The notes under the pieces were generated by a model. It saw only the letters and a program-made list of their open reading frames with translations. It made no database searches and was not told the DNA's origin. Shown piece by piece: positions 24,383-32,538 of a stretch of 64,000 bases of DNA. The translations under genes and the position numbers were made by a program. Within the stretch, counting starts at the first letter, position 1. Each line of letters begins with the position of its first letter. The DNA lies in assembly GCF_001421515.1 (NCBI RefSeq), contig NZ_LMKM01000034.1, positions 1 to 64,000 of the forward strand, written 5' to 3'. Origin of the DNA: Pedobacter sp. Leaf216. Its GTDB lineage: Bacteria; Bacteroidota; Bacteroidia; Sphingobacteriales; Sphingobacteriaceae.

Positions 24383-25957
24383 TTAATATTTACTTGAAAT
24401 CTCTTTTGCTACGGTATCTAAAACACCAGTAATGCTATCATCAAATTTACCAGCTTTTAATGCTGCCAAAGTTTCTGGGTGACGTAATTCCAATTGAGTT
24501 AAGAATTCAGTTTCAAATTCTTTCACTTTGTTAACCGGAACACTACGCATTAAGTTTTTGGTACCAGCATAAACAATAGCAACTTGTTTCTCAACAGTAA
24601 ACGGAGAGAATTGTGCTTGTTTCAACATTTCTACGTTACGTGCACCTTTATCTAATACCGATTTAGTTGCAGCATCTAAGTCTGATCCGAATTTAGAGAA
24701 AGCCTCTAACTCGCGGTATTGAGCCTGATCCAACTTTAAAGTACCTGCTACTTTTTTCATCGATTTGATCTGAGCATTACCACCTACACGTGATACCGAG
24801 ATACCTACGTTGATTGCCGGACGGATACCAGAGTTGAACAAGTTCGACTCTAAGAAAATCTGACCATCAGTAATCGAAATTACGTTGGTTGGAATATATG
24901 CTGAAACGTCACCTGCCTGAGTTTCGATAATCGGTAAAGCTGTTAATGAACCACCACCTTTAACGATATGTTTAATCGATTCTGGTAAATCGTTCATTGC
25001 TTTTGCGATATCATCGTTAGCATTGATTTTTGCAGCTCTTTCTAACAAACGACTGTGCAAGTAGAATACGTCACCTGGATAAGCCTCACGGCCCGGTGGA
25101 CGACGAAGTAATAAAGATACCTCACGGTAAGCTACAGCTTGTTTAGATAAATCATCATAAACAATTAATGCTGGTCTACCTGTATCGCGGAAAAACTCAC
25201 CAATTGCAGCACCTGCAAACGGAGCATAAAACTGCATTGGAGCAGGATCTGCAGCCGAAGCGGCAACAACAACTGTATATGGTAAAGCACCATTTTCTTC
25301 CAGTGTACGTACAATGTTGGCTACAGTAGAGTTTTTCTGACCGATAGCTACATAAATACAGAACACAGGCTGGCCTGCTTCATAAAATTCTTTTTGATTG
25401 ATAATGGTATCGATACAAACAGCAGTTTTACCAATCTGACGATCACCAATAACCAACTCACGTTGGCCACGACCGATTGGAATCATTGCATCAATTGCTT
25501 TAATACCTGTTTGTAATGGCTCATTTACCGGCTGACGATAAATTACACCTGGTGCTTTACGCTCTAAAGGCATTTCGTAAGTTTCACCTAAAATTGGACC
25601 TTTACCATCTAAAGGCTCACCTAAAGTGTTCACTACGCGGCCAAGCATACCTTCACCAACTTTAATAGAGGCAATTTTTTTGGTACGTTTAATCGTATCA
25701 CCTTCTTTGATCTCGTCTGAAGCACCCAAAAGTACCACACCAACGTTATCTTCTTCAAGGTTTAATACAATACCTTGTAGGCCGTTTGCAAATTCAACTA
25801 ATTCTCCCGATTGAACTTTAGTTAAACCGTAAACACGGGCAATACCGTCGCCCACTTGCAGCACGGTACCAACTTCTTCCAGTTCGGTTTCTGATTTGAA
25901 GCCCGCCAATTGCTGTCTGATAATTGCCGATACTTCGTCTGGTCTTACCTCTACCAT
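24383..25957 (-). CDS. atpA: ATP synthase F1 alpha subunit
   Basis: This is the non-catalytic nucleotide-binding subunit of F1, 524 residues. Visible are the beta-barrel domain with VLQVGDGIARVYGL near residue 30, the Walker A GDRQIGKTA near 172, VAIGQKNSTVANI, and the ATPase alpha/beta signature PAINVGISVSRVGG near 370. The start MVEVRPDEVSAIIRQQL gives the usual N-terminal helix that contacts delta. The catalytic beta subunit gene (atpD) is not in the window. Confidence 0.97.
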   Translation of the reverse strand: MVEVRPDEVSAIIRQQLAGFKSETELEEVGTVLQVGDGIARVYGLTKVQSGELVEFANGLQGIVLNLEEDNVGVVLLGASDEIKEGDTIKRTKKIASIKVGEGMLGRVVNTLGEPLDGKGPILGETYEMPLERKAPGVIYRQPVNEPLQTGIKAIDAMIPIGRGQRELVIGDRQIGKTAVCIDTIINQKEFYEAGQPVFCIYVAIGQKNSTVANIVRTLEENGALPYTVVVAASAADPAPMQFYAPFAGAAIGEFFRDTGRPALIVYDDLSKQAVAYREVSLLLRRPPGREAYPGDVFYLHSRLLERAAKINANDDIAKAMNDLPESIKHIVKGGGSLTALPIIETQAGDVSAYIPTNVISITDGQIFLESNLFNSGIRPAINVGISVSRVGGNAQIKSMKKVAGTLKLDQAQYRELEAFSKFGSDLDAATKSVLDKGARNVEMLKQAQFSPFTVEKQVAIVYAGTKNLMRSVPVNKVKEFETEFLTQLELRHPETLAALKAGKFDDSITGVLDTVAKEISSKY

Positions 25958-25993
25958 AATTTTACTTTATATCTTTTTGTAAATGTTTAGTGC

Positions 25994-26096
25994 TTAGCGC
26001 ATGGCGCTTGGCTTTTATTTGCCATCCGCTTATCGCAATGTTTTTATTCGCCGTTTAGCGCATGGCGTTTTCCGCTATACGCTTCCCGCCTGGCGC
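25994..26096. repeat. GC-richer repeat spacer between atpH and atpA
   Basis: Two near-identical units TTAGCGCATGGCG[CT]TT start at about 25994 and 26054, and a third related CGCCTGGCGCTTA is at the atpH end. The first contains a small inverted repeat AGCGC-ATG-GCGCT. Composition is clearly richer in GC than the flanking genes. It is a different repeat family from the other two atp spacers. Confidence 0.65.
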
Positions 26097-26636
26097 TTAT
26101 TGCGCAAATTCCTTTTTTAATTTACTTAAACCGCTGGCAATACTGGCATCAAATTGCTTATCACCAACTTTTAATATAAATCCACCAATCAGTTTTTCGT
26201 TAATTTTTTCATTAATAATTACCTTATTGGCATTTAATTCTCTTTTTACAATTTCTACAATCTGCTCTTTAGCTACAGGGCTTAACGCACTTGCTGTAGT
26301 TACATCAGCAGTAACAATACCTTTAATTAAATTATATTGCTGTACGAACTGTTTAGCAGTAGCAAATAAAATTGCCGAACGGCCTTTGCTTACTACAATC
26401 TTAAAAAACGAGATGGTTAGTTTACTTACTTTATCAGCAAAAATACCGTCTAAAATACCAGTTTTCTTATCTAAAGGTACAATCGGGTTTTTTAATATCG
26501 CTTCTAGTTCAGGGGTTTCATCAACCACTTTCTCAAACAAAACCATATCACTATAAGAAGCTTCTAAAGCGTTGTTTTCAACGGCTAAGTCTATTAATGA
26601 TTTGGCGTATCTGCTTGCAACTTTAATTTCTGACAT
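26097..26636 (-). CDS. atpH: ATP synthase F1 delta subunit
   Basis: This subunit joins the peripheral stalk to the top of F1; 179 residues. It has the family start SRYAKSLIDLAVENNALEA and the C-terminal GGFILKVGDKQFDASIASGL, which is the delta/OSCP signature. Length is normal. It lies between atpF and atpA, with repeat-containing spacers of 92 and 139 bases on either side, which is unusually wide for an atp operon. Confidence 0.95.
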   Translation of the reverse strand: MSEIKVASRYAKSLIDLAVENNALEASYSDMVLFEKVVDETPELEAILKNPIVPLDKKTGILDGIFADKVSKLTISFFKIVVSKGRSAILFATAKQFVQQYNLIKGIVTADVTTASALSPVAKEQIVEIVKRELNANKVIINEKINEKLIGGFILKVGDKQFDASIASGLSKLKKEFAQ

Positions 26637-26644
26637 ATTCTTAG

Positions 26645-26730
26645 GTGTGAGACCGGAGATGTGAGATGTGAGACTTTGGCGTTACCACCCCTCTCATATC
26701 TAATATCTCAAATCTAGTATCTCAAATTCT
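26645..26730. repeat. imperfect inverted repeat spacer between atpF and atpH
   Basis: The left arm (about 26645-26674) carries GAGATGTGAGATGTGAGAC and the right arm (26691-26730) CTCATATCT/ATCTCAAATCTAG units complementary to it. The last bases include the atpF stop codon. The design is the same as at 24305-24380. Confidence 0.75.
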
Positions 26731-27223
26731 AGTTTAATTCAACGTCTTTTAACAAGTTTGCTACTAAAGCTTCCTGCTTGGTTTTATCATCTAACTGAGT
26801 ACGTAAAACTCGTTCTGCAATTTCTAATGATAAAGTAGAAACCTGGTCTTTAACTTCTGCTAAAGCTGCTTTCTTTTGGTTTTCAATTTCGATTTTAGCT
26901 TTCTCAATCAATTTAGTACCTTCTACCTGAGCTTGTTTTTTAGCTTCGTTTAAGATACCATCTTTTAAGGTTTTAGCTTCCTTTAAAATCTCATCACGTT
27001 CAGCACGTGCCTGTTGCATTAAATCTTGATTTTGGCTGGTTAAACGGGCCATTTCTTGTTTAGCCAATTCAGCTTTGTTAAGGGCCTCATCAATGCTTTG
27101 CTCACGTTCGTGAATAGCACCTAAAATAGGTTTCCAGGCAAATTTTCTAAGTAATATCAATAAACACAGAAACGATATTCCAGTCCAAAAAACTAATCCT
27201 ATGCTTGGGGTTACTAAATCCAT
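26729..27223 (-). CDS. atpF: ATP synthase F0 b subunit
   Basis: This is the peripheral-stalk subunit, 164 residues from MDLVTPSIG. A longer frame to 27277 is rejected because MDLVTPxxGLxFW is the family N-terminus. One TM segment at about residues 7-26 (IGLVFWTGISFLCLLILL) is followed by RKFAWKPI and a long charged coiled coil (EQSIDEALNKAELAKQEM onward) reaching the C-terminus. A single b gene is present, so the stalk is a homodimer. Confidence 0.95.
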   Translation of the reverse strand: MDLVTPSIGLVFWTGISFLCLLILLRKFAWKPILGAIHEREQSIDEALNKAELAKQEMARLTSQNQDLMQQARAERDEILKEAKTLKDGILNEAKKQAQVEGTKLIEKAKIEIENQKKAALAEVKDQVSTLSLEIAERVLRTQLDDKTKQEALVANLLKDVELN

Positions 27224-27312
27224 CTTATCTAATTTTTTAAATCTTAATCTTATTAATAAGGCGGGGTAAATAACCAATCGTTAAATACCCTGCCTAAATT
27301 TTTCAGTTTGAA

Positions 27313-27528
27313 TTATTTAAGGCTGTTACCTAATAATGCAACTACCACACCGAATAAAGCAACACCCTCAATAAGGGCAGCTGCGATAATCATTGCAGTC
27401 TGAATTTTTGATGCAGCTTCTGGTTGACGAGCAATACCTTCCATTGCTTTACCACCTACTTGACCGATACCGATACCTGCACCGATTACTGCTAAACCGG
27501 CACCAATTGCCGCGATTGAACCTACCAT
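27313..27528 (-). CDS. atpE: ATP synthase F0 c subunit
   Basis: This is the rotor-ring proteolipid, 71 residues with two TM helices. The first carries the Gly-rich GAGLAVIGAGIGIGQVGG and the polar loop ARQPEAA. The second carries the ion-binding Glu in AALIEGVALFG. The residue after the Glu is Gly rather than the Ser/Thr of sodium-type rings, so a proton-driven ring is more likely. It lies between atpB and atpF as usual. Confidence 0.95.
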   Translation of the reverse strand: MVGSIAAIGAGLAVIGAGIGIGQVGGKAMEGIARQPEAASKIQTAMIIAAALIEGVALFGVVVALLGNSLK

Positions 27529-27569
27529 AACTAATTTAATTTATTTTAATTGTAAAAAATAGTTTTCTA

Positions 27570-28700
27570 TTAATGATGTTCTTCAACTGCCATTCCAATA
27601 AATAAGGCAGTTAATAATGTAAAAATAAAGGCCTGTAAAAATGCTACAAGCAGTTCTAATATATCCATAAAAATTACGAATGCTACTGAAACCGGAGCAA
27701 TCGCTAATGTTTCGAAAATAAAGATTAAGGATATTAAACTTAATACAATAATGTGACCCGCAGTAATGTTTGCAAACAAACGAACCATTAGAGCGAAAGG
27801 CTTAGAGATAATACCAACAACCTCTACTACAACCATTAATGGCCACAACCAAAATGGAACATCTGGTAAAAAAATGTGCTTCCAGTAATATTTATTTCCA
27901 TTTAAGTTTACAATAAGCAAAGTACCTAAAGCCATCACAAATGTAAGTGCAATGTTACCGGTAACGTTAGCACCTCCAGGAAAAATTGGAACTAAGCCCA
28001 ACAAGTTGTTAAATAAAATAAAGAAAAATATCGTTAACAAGTAAGGCATAAACTTAGCGTATTTATGACCAATATTTGGCTTAGCAATATCATCCCTTAC
28101 GAAAACAATAACTGGCTCAATGAAAGATTGCAAACCTTTAGGTGCTTTACCAATACGTTTTTTATAAGCTCCAGCTACAGATATAAATACAATCAGAATC
28201 AGGAAAATAGCTACAAACATTGCAGCAACGTTTTTTGTAATAGAGAAATCTAAAACAGATTTACTTGCTTCCTCATCAATTTTACCATCAGCTCCAACTA
28301 CTTTGATGTGATCCTCTTCTAAACGATAGTTGTTATATTTACCGTTATAATCATGCTCTCCATGATGAAAGTTAGCTGAAGAAAAAACTTCTAAACCACT
28401 CGGAGTATACAAAATTACAGGAAGAGGCATCGAAGTATCGCCCCAAAAGTGCCAAATATGAGAATCGGCAATGTGTTCCATGATTACCTCTGTAGGCTCG
28501 AATTTCTTTTCTTCATGACCAGCAGCACCATGTTCGCCTGCAGCTGCTTGCGCAGATTCAGCTACAACACTATCAACAGGAACAACAGCGCTATCAACCT
28601 GAGCGAAAGTATCAATTTTGATAGATAAAAACGCGATTAAAAGCGTAAAAACAATAGTTAGCCTTTTAACTTTAGACACAAAAACTCGGTTACAATCCAT
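27570..28700 (-). CDS. atpB: ATP synthase F0 a subunit
   Basis: This is the stator proton-channel subunit, 376 residues. It is longer than the E. coli protein because of an N-terminal signal-like segment (LTIVFTLLIAFLSI, ending near TFAQ) and a periplasmic region of about 130 residues rich in His, Glu and Ala (GEHGAAGHEEKKFEP). This is typical of Bacteroidota. The channel Arg is in SKPFALMVRLFANITAGH, and the last helices end FIGMAVEEHH. The gap to the atpI-like gene upstream is 14 bases. Confidence 0.95.
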   Translation of the reverse strand: MDCNRVFVSKVKRLTIVFTLLIAFLSIKIDTFAQVDSAVVPVDSVVAESAQAAAGEHGAAGHEEKKFEPTEVIMEHIADSHIWHFWGDTSMPLPVILYTPSGLEVFSSANFHHGEHDYNGKYNNYRLEEDHIKVVGADGKIDEEASKSVLDFSITKNVAAMFVAIFLILIVFISVAGAYKKRIGKAPKGLQSFIEPVIVFVRDDIAKPNIGHKYAKFMPYLLTIFFFILFNNLLGLVPIFPGGANVTGNIALTFVMALGTLLIVNLNGNKYYWKHIFLPDVPFWLWPLMVVVEVVGIISKPFALMVRLFANITAGHIIVLSLISLIFIFETLAIAPVSVAFVIFMDILELLVAFLQAFIFTLLTALFIGMAVEEHH

Positions 28701-28714
28701 TTATTGGCAGTTTT

Positions 28715-29104
28715 TTACTTTAAATTTTGGTGGCGCAAGTTACGTAACAAACAGTAAATTTCAAAGGCCGTAAACAATAAATATAAAGAAAAAAAATTAA
28801 GCAGAAATACAAGCCCAATTCCCTTTGCTTTTATACTGTAAATCAATACAAAAGCCATACAAAAAATCATCTTCACTGCAATTGATCCCATAATAGCCAT
28901 TACACCTACTTCAGGGTCGCGTTTTACACCAACATCAACCAACAAGTATGCGATGTAAGTAATCCCGGCTAAAAAGCCAAACATCACCCAAAAATTGTTA
29001 ACTAAAAGTGGTTGATCGGGAAATAATAAAGGTAAAACAGCAACAATGCCTATTAATAGGCCTACAAAAATGAAATAGATACTTGTAAATTTGGCTAGAG
29101 TCAA
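28715..29104 (-). CDS. AtpI-like four-TM membrane protein of the atp operon
   Basis: A 129-residue protein with four predicted TM segments (about 7-26, 38-58, 68-90 and 96-117). It lies at the head of atpBEFHAG, where atpI is found in other bacteria; AtpI helps assemble the c-ring. Sequence similarity to E. coli AtpI is not evident by eye, so the call rests mainly on position and topology. The start is TTG, with no usable ATG nearby. A clean -7 element lies just upstream. Confidence 0.65.
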   Translation of the reverse strand: MTLAKFTSIYFIFVGLLIGIVAVLPLLFPDQPLLVNNFWVMFGFLAGITYIAYLLVDVGVKRDPEVGVMAIMGSIAVKMIFCMAFVLIYSIKAKGIGLVFLLNFFSLYLLFTAFEIYCLLRNLRHQNLK

Positions 29105-29135
29105 TGTATAAATTCTTAGCAGATAAAAACTTTTG

Positions 29136-29143
29136 CAAAGATA
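29136..29143 (-). promoter_or_regulatory. -7 element TATCTTTG at the head of atpI-B-E-F-H-A-G
   Basis: Minus-strand TATCTTTGC is an exact TAnnTTTGY match, 31 bases before the TTG start at 29104. The -33 position is weak. It suggests the ATPase operon can be transcribed separately from atpZ, which ends 190 bases upstream. Confidence 0.5.
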
Positions 29144-29286
29144 AGGTTTTTAGGATCAAGTAACTAGTATGAAAGAAAATATTGTTTTGAGTGGTTAATT
29201 GTATGAATGAGCTTAGTGGTTAACCATGTGAATTCATTAACCGAAACACAAGTTCCAACTTCAAAATTTAGGCAGGTTGCTGATCG

Positions 29287-29328
29287 CAAACTGAAGATTG
29301 CCAACTACAAACTGAAGATTGAGAACTA
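29287..29328. repeat. 21-bp direct tandem repeat, two copies
   Basis: Two 21-base units lie at 29287-29307 and 29308-29328. They share CAAACTGAAGATTG and AACTA and differ at two bases. They lie directly after the atpZ stop (minus strand). A partial AACTA unit follows. Confidence 0.8.
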
Positions 29329-29332
29329 AAAA

Positions 29333-29557
29333 CTAATCTTTAGTAACCTGCCTAATGGCCTGATACAAGGCAATCCCCACGCCTGCTAAAGCAAATGCGG
29401 CTGTAATTAAATTGGTTTTACTGTTTCTGTGTTCATCAATTTTATAACCAATAAAAGTAAGCAGGCCAATTGTGGCGAACATTTGGAAGCCAATAGCAGA
29501 ATATTTTGCCGCTGCACTCACCTTTTTCTTTGTATCTTCTTCTTTAGGATTTTCCAT
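29333..29557 (-). CDS. atpZ: AtpZ/AtpI-family F0F1 ATPase accessory protein
   Basis: A 74-residue protein with two TM segments. It has a charged N-terminus (MENPKEEDTKKK), then AAKYSAIGFQMFATIGLLTFIGYKIDE, which is the AtpZ family pattern, and a second helix AAFALAGVGIALYQAI. AtpZ, with AtpI, has been linked to Mg/Ca uptake or c-ring assembly. It is transcribed toward the ATPase genes but about 190 bases separate them, with a tandem repeat and a promoter-like element between. Confidence 0.8.
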   Translation of the reverse strand: MENPKEEDTKKKVSAAAKYSAIGFQMFATIGLLTFIGYKIDEHRNSKTNLITAAFALAGVGIALYQAIRQVTKD

Positions 29558-29596
29558 TTTTTAATGCAATAATTAAATTAACTTTGAATAATTAAA

Positions 29597-29610
29597 ATTT
29601 GGTGCCAAAT
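29597..29610. promoter_or_regulatory. palindrome ATTTGG-TG-CCAAAT in atpZ/porW divergent region
   Basis: A perfect 6+6 inverted repeat with a 2-base centre lies midway between the divergent starts of atpZ and the PorW gene. It may be an operator; no regulator is identified. Confidence 0.35.
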
Positions 29611-29667
29611 AAAATATTTTTCTATATAAATTGTTTATTGTATATCCACCTAAGAGATTGATCATAC

Positions 29668-32433
29668 TTGAAAAATTACGCTAGCAAAAACTTAAATTTC
29701 TTCTTCATCTTTTTAAGTGTCCTCCTGATTTATGGTTGCGTCGCAAATAAAGATACTGCTGTAGACCGCAGGTTTCAAAACTTAACGGCAAGGTATAATT
29801 ATATCTATAATTCCAATGTATTGCTTACTGAGTATAACGAAAGTTTATTACAAAGTTATGCAGATAATTATGAAAAAACATTACCTGTTTATCTTGATCC
29901 TGAGCCGCAGATTAACCTTGTACTAACACCAGGAGTAGCCAATAAACAACTGGATGAAGTAATTACCAAAGGGCAAACCATAATAAACGATAAAAGTTTT
30001 AGCAACTATATTGATGATGCCTACATGCTTTTGGGTAAGGCAAACTACCTAAAAGGGAATTATTTTATCGCATCAGAATATTTCGACTATACAGCAAAAA
30101 CATACAGCAGCGATTTAAAAACTTTCATCATGGCCATGAACTGGAAAGCGCGCAGCCAAATGCAGTTAAACAACATGGTTCTGGCTGATAAAATTCTTGA
30201 TACCATGCTGCGTGCCTCAGATGAATTGAAAAAAGACCTGGCTGAGCCATTGGCAACTGCTGCTCAGATGCGCATTTATCAAAAAAGAAATAAAGAGGCG
30301 ATTCTTTTTCTTGAATCTGCAATAGCACTTCCGGCAGATAAGCAATTAAGGATTCGCTGGCGTTTTATTCTTGCACAATTGCAGGAAAAAGAGAAAAACC
30401 TTCAGGATGCTTATGCAAATTTTACCAAGGTTGAGAAAAGCAATACCCCTTTCGAAATGTATTTCCATGCCAATCTGAACAGGATTAAACTTAAGGCATT
30501 GTTAAGCGGCGTAAAATTAAATAAGGAAGAGCAATTGCTTGCTTTGTTAAAAGATGATAAAAACATCGACTATACGGATCAGATTTATTACCAGGTGGGA
30601 GAATTATTTTCTGCTGAAGGCAATTTTGTAAAGGCCGAAGAAAATTACCATAAATCAGTTTTAAAAAGTACGAGGAATCAAAACCAAAAAGCATTATCTT
30701 ATTTAAGAATCGCTGATTTAAACTTTAAGGAATTTAACAATTATATCAAAGCGAAGCTTTATTACGACAGTACAGTAATGATTTTGCCCAAAAACTTCCC
30801 TGATTATGAAAATATTGTTAAAAAAGCCGATAATCTTAAATATTTAACCGACAGGTACACTATCATTGCAAAGGAAGATACAGCCCAGGCCATTGCTAAA
30901 CTACCGGCAAACGAAAGAGAGGCTAAGGTTAAGGCATATTTAACCCCAAAAGTTGAAGTAAGCAATACTGGTGGAGTAATCAGCAACCAATATCTAAATG
31001 ATCCCAATTTCCCCAATCAAACGCTAAATGCGTCAAACAATACTACCGGAAATACTTTTTACTTTAATAATAATGCTGCAATAAGTAACGGTTTTGGTGA
31101 TTTTAAAAAGCGTTGGGGCAACAGGCAACTGGAAGACAACTGGCGGCAGAGCAACAGATCTTCGGCACAGGAAACCAACCAGGTTTTAGCTGGTGGTAAT
31201 GTAGCCACTGGAATAACGCCGGCAAATGGTGAGCTAAATCAGGCTGCTGCAGATCAAACCTCCATAGAAAAACAGTTTTTGGATGGTCTTCCAACAACCC
31301 CTGCCCTACTGGCCACATCTGATCAAAAAATTATAGATGCATATTTTGAAATCGCCAGTTTTTACCAACAGGAACTAAATGATAAACCGGAAGCAAATAA
31401 AATCTACCTGGAACTGATAAAAAGGTATCCTGAAAATAATCATTTTGTTGCCATTTACTATAGTTTGCATTTAAACTATAAAGGTATTGATGAAGTAAAA
31501 TCAGATCAGTATAAACAATTGGTGCTTACAAAATTCCCCGAATCTAATTTTGCAAAAAACATCCTTGATCCATCCTATTCGGCCAAACAAACCGAAATGG
31601 AGAATATTGCCATTAATAATTACAACGTAGCTTTTGATGCCTATGCCAAAAAAGATTATCCAAACGTGGTAAAACAGGCCGATGATAATATTGCTGCATT
31701 CCCTAACAATGATTTAGCTCCTCAATACGCTTATTTAAAGGCTATTGCCGTTGGGCGTACATCCAAAGTAGATGCCTTACTTACAGAATTTAACCTGATT
31801 ACCACGCTTTATCCCAACGATAAGATTATTACACCTTTAGTTCGCGATCATTTAAAATACATTGAGGCAAACCTCGATGAATTTAAACAAAGGCCACTTG
31901 CGCTTGTTGATTTTGATGCAAACGCACCACGTTTTGTTAGTCAGGCCACACCGATTGCCGTTCCGGTAAAACCATTGGTAACGGATAATGCCATAGTGAA
32001 AACTGCCGAACCAGTTACAGTCGCTAAACCTGTTGAGGTTAAACCAACTGATACAAATAAGCCGGCAAGCATTTTCAGCGAGGCAAAATCAGAAGAATAT
32101 TATTATGTAATTGATGTAGCCGATGCCACTTTAACCTTAAGTTCATCGCGTTTTGGAATAGGACAATTTAACCGTGGTAATTACCCTGATAATGATTTGG
32201 AACATAAATTGGTAGAGTTGGATAACGATCAGCTGATTTACATAACCAGTTTTATTGATTTGGAGGATGCTAAACTTTACGAATCGAGCATTACAGGACA
32301 ATTAAAGAACATTATGAAGGTTCCGGCCAATTTATATAAAGGATTTATCATCAGTAAAGAAAACTTTTTAAAGCTAACAGACCGCTCCCGGATTAACGAG
32401 TATCTGGAGTTTTTAAAGGACGCTTACAAGTAA
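29668..32433 (+). CDS. sprE: type IX secretion system lipoprotein PorW/SprE
   Basis: A 921-residue TPR-rich lipoprotein needed for type IX secretion and gliding in Bacteroidota. The start is TTG, and the lipobox LIYGC puts the lipid Cys at about residue 24. The diagnostic opening DTAVDRRFQNLTARYNYIYN follows, then TPR-like helices to about residue 400 and again at about 560-700. Between them is a Gln/Asn-rich segment (QLEDNWRQSNRSS region), and a C-terminal domain has YYYVIDVADATLTLSSSRFG. It is divergent from the atp genes, a common neighbourhood for this gene. The gldKLMN core is about 5 kb downstream. Confidence 0.88.
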   Translation: MKNYASKNLNFFFIFLSVLLIYGCVANKDTAVDRRFQNLTARYNYIYNSNVLLTEYNESLLQSYADNYEKTLPVYLDPEPQINLVLTPGVANKQLDEVITKGQTIINDKSFSNYIDDAYMLLGKANYLKGNYFIASEYFDYTAKTYSSDLKTFIMAMNWKARSQMQLNNMVLADKILDTMLRASDELKKDLAEPLATAAQMRIYQKRNKEAILFLESAIALPADKQLRIRWRFILAQLQEKEKNLQDAYANFTKVEKSNTPFEMYFHANLNRIKLKALLSGVKLNKEEQLLALLKDDKNIDYTDQIYYQVGELFSAEGNFVKAEENYHKSVLKSTRNQNQKALSYLRIADLNFKEFNNYIKAKLYYDSTVMILPKNFPDYENIVKKADNLKYLTDRYTIIAKEDTAQAIAKLPANEREAKVKAYLTPKVEVSNTGGVISNQYLNDPNFPNQTLNASNNTTGNTFYFNNNAAISNGFGDFKKRWGNRQLEDNWRQSNRSSAQETNQVLAGGNVATGITPANGELNQAAADQTSIEKQFLDGLPTTPALLATSDQKIIDAYFEIASFYQQELNDKPEANKIYLELIKRYPENNHFVAIYYSLHLNYKGIDEVKSDQYKQLVLTKFPESNFAKNILDPSYSAKQTEMENIAINNYNVAFDAYAKKDYPNVVKQADDNIAAFPNNDLAPQYAYLKAIAVGRTSKVDALLTEFNLITTLYPNDKIITPLVRDHLKYIEANLDEFKQRPLALVDFDANAPRFVSQATPIAVPVKPLVTDNAIVKTAEPVTVAKPVEVKPTDTNKPASIFSEAKSEEYYYVIDVADATLTLSSSRFGIGQFNRGNYPDNDLEHKLVELDNDQLIYITSFIDLEDAKLYESSITGQLKNIMKVPANLYKGFIISKENFLKLTDRSRINEYLEFLKDAYK

Positions 32434-32482
32434 TTATAGGATACTGAACATTTGCCTAAAAAGCTATTCTATAAAAAATTAA

Positions 32483-32517
32483 TAAATTTGCATCCAAAAT
32501 CTCCTATTCTGGAGATT
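32483..32517 (+). promoter_or_regulatory. -7 element TAAATTTG and leader hairpin before PBP1A
   Basis: TAAATTTGC at 32483-32490 is an exact TAnnTTTGY match. A TTTG at 32451-32454 is 28 bases upstream, wider than usual. Just after the likely start site, a perfect 7-bp hairpin AATCTCC-TATTCT-GGAGATT (32498-32517) sits in the leader, 21 bases before the ATG. Confidence 0.5.
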
Positions 32518-32538
32518 AATGGAAAATAACACAACAAA

